From Mucilaginibacter ginkgonis (GTDB lineage: Bacteria; Bacteroidota; Bacteroidia; Sphingobacteriales; Sphingobacteriaceae), in contig NZ_CP066775.1 in assembly GCF_009754905.2 (NCBI RefSeq), forward strand, positions 2,914,001 to 2,978,000: a stretch of DNA of 64,000 nucleotides. The letters run 5' to 3'. A program made the translations under genes and the position numbers. This document shows positions 57,916 through 64,000 of the stretch, piece after piece. Numbering within the stretch: the stretch's first letter is position 1; every line of letters begins with the position of its first letter. The notes beneath the pieces were generated by a model. The model was given only the letters and a program-made list of their open reading frames with translations. It did no database searches and had not been told where the DNA came from.

Positions 57916-59118
57916 ATGCTAAAGGGTAAAAAAGTACTGTTGGGTGTTTGCGCAAGCATAGCGGCTTACAAGGCGGCTTTGATTGTACGCTCGCTGATAA
58001 AGGAAGGAGCGGAGGTGCAGGTTGTAATGACTCCCGCTGCCAAAGAATTTATCACGCCGCTAACTTTGGCAACCTTATCTAAAAGTCCTGTCCCGATAGA
58101 TTACTTTAATAAGGAAAGCGGCGAGTGGAACAACCATGTAGAATTGGGCTTGTGGGCTGATATAATGCTTATTGCTCCCGCCAGTGCCAATACAATAGCC
58201 AAACTGGCCGGCGGCATTTGCGATAACTTGCTGACGGCTGTTTACCTTTCGGCACGATGCCCGGTATATTTTGCGCCCGCGATGGACTTGGATATGTGGG
58301 CGCATCCGTCAACACAACAAAACATTAAAACGCTTCAATCCGCGGGTAACATTCTCATCGCGCCCGAGAGCGGAGAATTGGCCAGCGGCCTGCATGGCGA
58401 CGGACGCCTTGCCGAACCGGAGCACATAGTCTCATTTTTGAATGAAGCTGTTCGAAGCAAACTAAAACTGAATGGTTACAAAGTTTTGGTTACTGCGGGC
58501 CCAACATACGAAGCTATAGACCCCGTGCGTTTTATAGGCAATCATTCATCAGGGAAAATGGGGTTTGCTATTGCCGAAGAACTGGCGCAATTGGGCGCCG
58601 ATGTAACTTTGATCAGCGGCCCAACTGCTTTAACAACGGAATACAAAAACATTAAACGCATTAACGTTACGTCCGCTCAGGAGATGCTGACAGTGTGTAC
58701 AGATAACTTTGCCAAAGCTGATGCCTGTATCATGTCCGCCGCGGTGGCCGATTATACGCCTGCATCGCCATCGGCGCAAAAGATTAAAAAGAAAGATGCG
58801 GAATTGAATATAGCGCTGAAGCCCACTGTAGATATCATCAAGAAATTAGGTCAGCTAAAAAAAGACGGCCAGGTTTTGGTTGGCTTTGCGCTGGAAACAA
58901 ATGATGAAGAGCAAAATGCCATCTCAAAATTGCAAAATAAGAATATGGACATGATCGTGCTCAACTCGCTGAACAATGCAGGCGCCGGTTTTGCAACCGA
59001 TACAAATAAGGTAACCATCATTGATAAGTCGCTGCAGAAAACGGTTTATCCTTTAAAGAGCAAAACCGACACCGCTAAAGATATTTGTGCTAAATTGATA
59101 GAACTAATACAAGCATGA
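57916..59118 (+). CDS. coaBC: bifunctional CoaBC of coenzyme A synthesis
   Basis: A 400-residue two-domain enzyme: the N-terminal flavin decarboxylase (CoaC; VLLGVCASIAAYKA, PASANTIAKLAGGICDNLL, FAPAMDLDMW) and the C-terminal phosphopantothenate-cysteine ligase (CoaB; VTAGPTYEAIDPVRFIGNHS, KMGFAIAEELAQ, SAAVADYTP). It makes 4'-phosphopantetheine from phosphopantothenate and cysteine. Its stop overlaps the start of porD by ATGA. Confidence 0.96.
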   Translation: MLKGKKVLLGVCASIAAYKAALIVRSLIKEGAEVQVVMTPAAKEFITPLTLATLSKSPVPIDYFNKESGEWNNHVELGLWADIMLIAPASANTIAKLAGGICDNLLTAVYLSARCPVYFAPAMDLDMWAHPSTQQNIKTLQSAGNILIAPESGELASGLHGDGRLAEPEHIVSFLNEAVRSKLKLNGYKVLVTAGPTYEAIDPVRFIGNHSSGKMGFAIAEELAQLGADVTLISGPTALTTEYKNIKRINVTSAQEMLTVCTDNFAKADACIMSAAVADYTPASPSAQKIKKKDAELNIALKPTVDIIKKLGQLKKDGQVLVGFALETNDEEQNAISKLQNKNMDMIVLNSLNNAGAGFATDTNKVTIIDKSLQKTVYPLKSKTDTAKDICAKLIELIQA

Positions 59119-60011
59119 GAAAACTGCTTACCCTTTTTGTTTTTACTTTGTTGGCTTACAAGGCCGGGGCGCAAGACCTTAATGCGCGCGTACAGGTTTT
59201 GGCACCAAAGGTCGCCACCACTAACCGCCGGATATTTTCATCGCTCGAAACGGCAATGCGTGAGTTTTTAGCGGGCCGTAAATGGAGCGTAGATCAGTTT
59301 GCTAATAATGAGAAGATAGACTGCAACTTTTTGCTCAACGTAACCTCTTGGGATGGCGCAAGCAATTTCACAGGTGAGCTACAGGTGCAATCGTCGAGAC
59401 CTGTTTTTAACTCATCTTATACCAGCACGATATTTACTATCAATGATAAAGACGTAGACTTTACTTACACCGAAGGCCAAACCATTGATTACAGTAATCA
59501 GAACTTTCAGAGTAACTTAAGCTCTATCATGGCCTATTATGCTTATATTATTTTAGGGTTTGATTATGACAGCTTTTCCCGCTATGGCGGCACTCCTTAT
59601 TTTGCCAATGCGCAAACCGTAGTTATTAACGCGCAAACCTCAGCTTATAAAGGATGGAAAGCCTTTGATAATAACTTTAACCGTTACTGGCTATCAGAAA
59701 ACCTGGGTAATAAAACCTACATTCCGCTGCGTAACTTTATTTATGAGTATCACCGCAATGGTTTGGATTTGATGGCCGACAATCCATCCGTCGCCCGGAA
59801 AAACATCTTAAACCAATTACCGATACTGACACAGTTAGATCGCCAGCGGTTAGGGGCAACCTTACCAACATTATTTTTCACCGCCAAGTCGGACGAGTTA
59901 GTAAACATCTTTAGCGCATCGTCGCCGCAGGAAAAAGCCGGCGTGTACAATCTATTGTTGCAGGCAGACCCGTCCAATGGGCCGAAATACGCCCGTCTTC
60001 AGAAAAATTAG
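59115..60011 (+). CDS. porD: DUF4835 protein, PorD of the type IX secretion set
   Basis: A 298-residue exported protein (signal peptide about 1-19, ending KAGAQ). The text LNARVQVLAPKVATTNRRIF and PVFNSSYTSTIFTINDKDVD, plus the late block FFTAKSDELVNIFSASSPQE, mark DUF4835, annotated in many Bacteroidota as PorD. It overlaps coaBC by four bases and belongs to the bamD-rpoZ-coaBC-DUF4835 neighbourhood; recN, which often follows, is absent here. The PorD name is a family label; direct secretion evidence is not shown. Confidence 0.85.
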   Translation: MRKLLTLFVFTLLAYKAGAQDLNARVQVLAPKVATTNRRIFSSLETAMREFLAGRKWSVDQFANNEKIDCNFLLNVTSWDGASNFTGELQVQSSRPVFNSSYTSTIFTINDKDVDFTYTEGQTIDYSNQNFQSNLSSIMAYYAYIILGFDYDSFSRYGGTPYFANAQTVVINAQTSAYKGWKAFDNNFNRYWLSENLGNKTYIPLRNFIYEYHRNGLDLMADNPSVARKNILNQLPILTQLDRQRLGATLPTLFFTAKSDELVNIFSASSPQEKAGVYNLLLQADPSNGPKYARLQKN

Positions 60012-60025
60012 TGCAGATCTATTAA

Positions 60026-61207
60026 TTACAGTTCTTCTGTTTTCTCTCTTTTTAAGGGCAATCGTTTACCATAAGTTAACTGGCGCCATATCCATTCTAC
60101 GGGGCCATAATTAAAGTGCTTTAGCCACAAAATGCTCAATGGTATTTGGATCGCAAAAACTGAAATAGCAATAGCAATATAAATCCAATATGGCTGAGTG
60201 TTGAATAAGCCAAACCCAACATTTAAGAATATGAAAACTGCTATTATATTTTGTGTCATATAGTTGGTTAGAGTCATTTTACCCACAGCCTGCATGCCTG
60301 CAAAAAAACCGCGCAATCTATTATTGATGTATAACCAACAAATACCGGACAGGATCACGATCATGGTAGCAAAAACGGCCCAGTAACGGGGCTTAAAATA
60401 TTTAAATACCGGCCGATTATTGTTTATTACGACCAGGATAATCAAGTTAATCAAGGTCGCAGCGGCCAAGCTGATCCAAAAGGTTTGCTTTATTGGTTTT
60501 TTAAATTCCGGCAGTCGGCTGAAGAGATTTATGCGCTGTGCGCTAAACCCAAACAGCATACACGCAAACATCATCACATGTACTGTGATCGCATAGCCCG
60601 GCAGCAATACTTCAAGATACCAGGTGCCTAACAAGTTCATTTTAAACATGTCTGCCCAATTGTGGCTGTAGTATAAGGGCAGCACATGTTTAAGTCCTGC
60701 GCCGTAATAATCAGATGGAAATTGGTTAGCTACAAAAACGCCAACTAAAGGAATGGATATAAGTAAAACCAAGCCGCTGTAAAAAGCAGTTTTTGCTGAT
60801 GCTTTATAAAAAAGTAGTAATAATAATCCAAGTACGGCGTAGTCCTTTAGAATATCACCGAACCAAAAAGCAGAGTTCACAAATGCAATAACCAGCAGCC
60901 AAAACATACGCTTAATAAAGAACGCCACAGGGCTTTTTCCTTTAGCCGTTACGTTGGCTATTACTACCGCAAACCCGTAACCAAACAGCACGCTTAGTAA
61001 TGTCCACGACTTTGCTGCAAACACGTATTGGTCTATCCCCTCTAAAATAGTTGAAGCAACATCGGGCTTTATCTTCACTTCTTTGCCCATAAAGCTGTAG
61101 TCGGTGTAGTTACCCAACACAACTCCCAATATCGCCCAGCCTCTAAGTATATCTATAATGGCCACCCGGTTAGACGAGCGGATAGGCGCTGCTGCTTGTT
61201 CTTTCAT
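60026..61207 (-). CDS. DUF418 (YeiB-like) polytopic membrane protein
   Basis: A 393-residue membrane protein from ATG 61207 (MKEQAAAPIRSSNRVAIIDI); a longer frame from 61276 adds 23 residues and is less likely. About ten hydrophobic segments; the start block IIDILRGWAILGVVLGNYTD, the middle LLPGYAITVHVMMFACMLFG and the late DUF418 block GKMTLTNYMTQNIIAVFIFL are typical. YeiB-like proteins resemble acyltransferase-3 membrane enzymes but no reaction is proven. Divergent from the blaI-like gene across a region with two TACGA-N6-TCGTA dyads, so it may be under the same control (inference). Confidence 0.88.
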   Translation of the reverse strand: MKEQAAAPIRSSNRVAIIDILRGWAILGVVLGNYTDYSFMGKEVKIKPDVASTILEGIDQYVFAAKSWTLLSVLFGYGFAVVIANVTAKGKSPVAFFIKRMFWLLVIAFVNSAFWFGDILKDYAVLGLLLLLFYKASAKTAFYSGLVLLISIPLVGVFVANQFPSDYYGAGLKHVLPLYYSHNWADMFKMNLLGTWYLEVLLPGYAITVHVMMFACMLFGFSAQRINLFSRLPEFKKPIKQTFWISLAAATLINLIILVVINNNRPVFKYFKPRYWAVFATMIVILSGICWLYINNRLRGFFAGMQAVGKMTLTNYMTQNIIAVFIFLNVGFGLFNTQPYWIYIAIAISVFAIQIPLSILWLKHFNYGPVEWIWRQLTYGKRLPLKREKTEEL

Positions 61208-61321
61208 AATCTTTTCATGAAGATTGTACGTTGTATATGAGATCGGTAAGCCTTTCTTTAACCATTGTCCTGACATTGCACTTTTAAAGAAAAGAATTTT
61301 TTTTCAAAAAACTCTTGCAAA

Positions 61322-61361
61322 TACGAAAGTTGTCGTAGATATTTGTACGAAGAAATTCGTA
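61322..61361 (+). promoter_or_regulatory. two BlaI-type operator dyads
   Basis: TACGA-AAGTTG-TCGTA (61322-61337) and TACGA-AGAAAT-TCGTA (61346-61361), same half-sites and six-base gap, 24 bases apart centre to centre. A GATATTTG resembling a -7 box lies between them. The second dyad ends 4 bases before the blaI ATG. Confidence 0.65.
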
Positions 61362-61365
61362 TATA

Positions 61366-61749
61366 ATGAAATCCGACATAAAACCTACTGAAAGCGAACT
61401 GGAGATCTTAAACATCCTTTGGGAAAAAGGAGAAGCTACCGTTCGCGAAGTACACGAAGAATTGACCAAGACCAAAGAGTCGGGTTACACTACCACGCTT
61501 AAGCTAATGCAAATCATGCATGAAAAGAATTTGTTAGAGCGCAACGCTTCGGTAAAAACGCACGTCTATTGGGCATTGGTTAGTCGGAAAGACGCACAGA
61601 AGACAGCATTGGATAAGATCATCAATACGGTGTTTACAGGCTCTACCGCAGATCTGGTAATACAGGCATTAGGCCAGCATCGTGCTTCTGCCGACGAACT
61701 GGATGCCATACGCAAGTACCTTGACCAATTTGAAAACCCTAATAAATAA
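61366..61749 (+). CDS. BlaI/MecI/CopY-family repressor
   Basis: A 127-residue repressor: winged helix in the first about 75 residues (PTESELEILNILWEKGEATV; ESGYTTTLKLMQIMHEKNLL) and a helical dimer tail. BlaI proteins sit on dyad operators until cut by, or at the signal of, a BlaR1-type membrane protease. That protease gene follows after 5 bases, and two matching dyads lie just upstream, so self-repression is likely. The inducer is unknown. Confidence 0.93.
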   Translation: MKSDIKPTESELEILNILWEKGEATVREVHEELTKTKESGYTTTLKLMQIMHEKNLLERNASVKTHVYWALVSRKDAQKTALDKIINTVFTGSTADLVIQALGQHRASADELDAIRKYLDQFENPNK

Positions 61750-61754
61750 AATAT

Positions 61755-63995
61755 ATGGAAACGTTATTGCACAACCTAAGTGAAGTTTTCGCGGTAAGCA
61801 TAATCCACTCACTATGGCAATGCCTGCTTATCTGGCTGGTAGTGCGCATAATATTATCAGGTGCTATCAACTTTTCGGCAGCAGTAAAACATAACATTAG
61901 TGTAGCTGCGCTTTATTACGCGACGTTGTGGTTTGTTTACACGTTGTTCGATCAGGCGTCGCATTACAACTGGGTCATTAGCCACTCAACCAATTTTACA
62001 ACCCAGCCGCACTTACCGCTTATTACTACATTAAAGCATCTGGCCAGCGCCGGCGACAGGTATGAGATCACCATTGACAAATATCTGCCATACATCACAA
62101 CTGCATATGCCTTGGGTGTAACGTTCCATTCTTTAAGATTGGCATCAGCATGGATACAGCTTAAGCAGCTTAAACAAAGCATCACCAGTAACATCAGGCT
62201 GCAAGCCGTGGTCGAGAAGCTGTCAAAAGAGATCCACCTGAAGAAAAAAGTACTGGCCGGATTGTCAGAACGGATAGATGTGCCTTGTGTAGCCGGATAT
62301 ATCAAACCCATGATCATGCTGCCAATATCTATGACCACTTACCTGTCTGCTAAAGAAGTGGAAGCCATCTTGCTGCACGAACTATCGCATGTAAAACGTA
62401 GTGACTACCTGGTGAATGCCCTACAGCAGATCATGTCTGTACTATTCTTCTTTAACCCTTTTGTATACCTAATAAACCGTTTAATAGACCATTACCGCGA
62501 GGACGCTTGCGACGATATGGTTGTAGCCCAAACCAGCGAACCTTTGGTTTATGCGCAGGCTCTTTTGAAAATAGAGCAGAACACAACTGTCCACTTACCA
62601 CTGGCCCTCGCCGCAACAGGCAAAAAGTATCATTTATTAACCCGCATTGAAAGAATCATGAAAACCAAAAAACCAATTACCAACATGCGCCACTTAATGG
62701 CTGCGGTTGCTATACTTATCGCATCGTCACTTAGTGTTGCCTGGTTTAACCCGGCTATTGGCAACGGCAAACTGTCTGTAAAGTCAATTAAGCCGGCTAT
62801 TAGAGCCATGTTCGCTTCCGCGGATACTACACCCGTAGTACCTAAGCCGCCAAAGATCAATAAACATTTGCCAAAGCCACCTAAACCGCCAAAGGGCCCG
62901 CGCACCTCGTGGAATTATAATGGCGGTGATTACTACGACAACGGTTTCCGCGACCCAAAATTAGAAGCTATGGGTAAAGAAATGGAAACCTATGGCAAGG
63001 AAATGGAAGCCCATTTTAACAGCTCCGAATACAAAAAAATGCAAAGCGACATGGAGAGATCGGGCAAGTACATGGAAGATTATTATAATAACCCATCGTA
63101 CAAGAAAATGCAGCAGGACATGGAAGCCTACGGCAAAAAGATGGAAGAGTATTATAACAGCACCGCCTACAAAAAAACGCAAAGCCGCATGGAAGAGATA
63201 GGCAAGCAGATGGAAGCCTACTATAATTCCCCGGCAATGAAAAAAGCCAATGCCGACATGGAGCGCGTGGGCAAAGAATACGCTGCTGCCTTTAACGACA
63301 ATGGCCAGGGCGAAAAGCTTGGTAAGCAGATGGAAGAGGCGGGCAAAAAGATGAGTGCTTACTATGAAAGCGCCGAGTTTAAAAAGCTAAATGCCGAACT
63401 GGAAAAGAAATATGGTATTCCTGAAAACCACAATTACCGTGATGACAAAGATGGCAAGTATCGCCAGTATGAAGAGGAGCTCAAGCAACATACGCCTGCT
63501 GAGGTTAGGGATGCCCAGGAGCAGATGAAAAAGTTAGGTAATGAGATGCGTAATCTTTATAATTCTCCAGATCGGAAAGCTAAATCTGCTTTGATGCGCG
63601 CCATGGGCGACAGCATGCGTTTGGCTTATAATAACCCGAAGATTAAAGATCTGCAAATTGAGATGAAAAACCTAGGCCAGCAAATGCGCCTGAATAATGA
63701 TAATCCTGAAATGAAGCAAATGCGCGATAACATGCGCAACTTGGGCGATCAGATGCGTAACTACAATCATGATCCACAAATAAAAGCTGCCGAGGAACAA
63801 ATGCGCGCTATGGGCGCTAAAATGCGCAACTATAACCAAGACCCGAAGCTGAAAGAATTAAAAGGTAAAATGAAAGAGCTTGGTGCAAAAATGAAGGAAT
63901 ATACGCAAACACCCGAGTTTAAACAGAAAAAAGCAGATTGGGAGAAAACTCATCCTTACGGTATCTCTGCGCAAGATACAACCGGTAAAAATTAA
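61755..63995 (+). CDS. M56 (BlaR1-like) membrane protease with C-terminal 23-residue repeats
   Basis: A 746-residue protein: four membrane segments in the first about 340 residues, with the zinc-protease motif HELSH at about 208-212 (LLHELSHVKRSDYLVNALQQ) and the downstream FFNPFVYLINRLIDHYREDA that supplies the third ligand. A further membrane segment (LMAAVAILIASSLSVAWF) leads to the outside. Instead of a penicillin-binding sensor, residues about 360-385 are proline/lysine-rich and from about 410 to 735 there are a dozen or more 23-residue repeats (METYGKEMEAHFNSSEYKKM; MRNLGDQMRNYNHDPQIKAA). The repeats alternate methionine, glycine, tyrosine and asparagine-proline. It pairs with the repressor 5 bases upstream; the signal it senses is unknown. 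Confidence 0.93.
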   Translation: METLLHNLSEVFAVSIIHSLWQCLLIWLVVRIILSGAINFSAAVKHNISVAALYYATLWFVYTLFDQASHYNWVISHSTNFTTQPHLPLITTLKHLASAGDRYEITIDKYLPYITTAYALGVTFHSLRLASAWIQLKQLKQSITSNIRLQAVVEKLSKEIHLKKKVLAGLSERIDVPCVAGYIKPMIMLPISMTTYLSAKEVEAILLHELSHVKRSDYLVNALQQIMSVLFFFNPFVYLINRLIDHYREDACDDMVVAQTSEPLVYAQALLKIEQNTTVHLPLALAATGKKYHLLTRIERIMKTKKPITNMRHLMAAVAILIASSLSVAWFNPAIGNGKLSVKSIKPAIRAMFASADTTPVVPKPPKINKHLPKPPKPPKGPRTSWNYNGGDYYDNGFRDPKLEAMGKEMETYGKEMEAHFNSSEYKKMQSDMERSGKYMEDYYNNPSYKKMQQDMEAYGKKMEEYYNSTAYKKTQSRMEEIGKQMEAYYNSPAMKKANADMERVGKEYAAAFNDNGQGEKLGKQMEEAGKKMSAYYESAEFKKLNAELEKKYGIPENHNYRDDKDGKYRQYEEELKQHTPAEVRDAQEQMKKLGNEMRNLYNSPDRKAKSALMRAMGDSMRLAYNNPKIKDLQIEMKNLGQQMRLNNDNPEMKQMRDNMRNLGDQMRNYNHDPQIKAAEEQMRAMGAKMRNYNQDPKLKELKGKMKELGAKMKEYTQTPEFKQKKADWEKTHPYGISAQDTTGKN
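62982..63930 (+). repeat. 69-base tandem repeats inside the M56 gene
   Basis: About thirteen degenerate 69-base units coding M-x-x-x-G-x-x-M-x-x-x-x-N-x-x-x-x-K. Early units (METYG, MERSG, MEAYG, MEEIG) are glutamate-rich; later ones (MRAMG, MKNLG, MRNLG) are arginine-rich, so the array has diverged by position. Confidence 0.8.
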
Positions 63996-64000
63996 GAGCC

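Noticed and set aside
62982..63930. 69-base repeats, considered as a non-coding tandem array
   Set aside because: They keep one open frame throughout with a consistent amino-acid pattern.

Overview
The window reads as chromosomal DNA of a Bacteroidota bacterium. A Sphingobacteriaceae member of the Mucilaginibacter/Pedobacter type is most likely (inference). The evidence is a SusC/SusD outer-membrane pair, two further TonB-dependent receptors with carboxypeptidase-like N-terminal domains, DUF4835/PorD (a type IX secretion-associated family), the Rpb6/omega-like RNA polymerase subunit, and repeated promoters of the Bacteroidota form TTTG-N19..22-TAnnTTTG. Intergenic regions are also crowded with short palindromic repeats.

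Layout. 1-2.1 kb: partial DinB protein, WYL regulator and SIMPL protein (minus). 2.3-3.1 kb: an AT-rich membrane protein of unknown function. 3.3-10 kb: pdhB, zinc alcohol dehydrogenase, Ku, cupin, MoxR ATPase and a SurA-like chaperone. 10.2-14.2 kb: a possible HolD-like protein with rdgB, then a small metal-ligand-rich exported protein with a TonB receptor. 14.3-16.7 kb: SRAP/YedK, UmuC and a UmuD homologue lacking both catalytic residues. 16.8-25 kb: metallo-hydrolase, CocE-type hydrolase, DUF2911, a frameshifted nnr gene and uvrA. 25.8-30.6 kb: ECF sigma factor, nth, recA, tsaD. 30.7-37.9 kb: TamB-like giant protein, ribBA and an LptF/G permease. 38-38.5 kb: a rearranged tRNA-Met locus with a GIY-YIG nuclease gene. 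39.1-48.9 kb: DUF4397 lipoprotein, SusD, SusC, a large Oar-like TonB receptor and a thioesterase. 49-56 kb: a complete rRNA operon (16S-tRNA-Ile-tRNA-Ala-23S-5S, minus) with two tandem promoters. 56.2-60 kb: bamD, rpoZ-like, coaBC, porD. 60-64 kb: DUF418 protein, then a BlaI repressor and an M56 (BlaR1-like) protease ending in tandem 23-residue repeats.

Working together. Seven genes concern DNA repair, damage tolerance or nucleotide clean-up (Ku, SRAP, UmuC/UmuD-like, UvrA, Nth, RecA, RdgB). Another set builds the envelope (SurA-like, TamB-like, LptF/G-like, BamD, PorD) and TonB-dependent uptake.

Most unusual signal. A short palindrome with a TAGCTA core (types CCGATAGCTATCGG and CCGTTAGCTAACGG) occurs at least eight times outside genes. 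In three cases a related sequence in the same window shows the site without it: a 5S end copy, tRNA-Met copies and a TGTCAT-type intergenic repeat. At tRNA-Met, two palindrome-bearing half-tRNA copies bracket an intact tRNA-Met and a GIY-YIG nuclease gene. This is the best candidate here for an undescribed mobile or recombining system. Coordinates of short sites were counted by eye and may be off by one or two bases.
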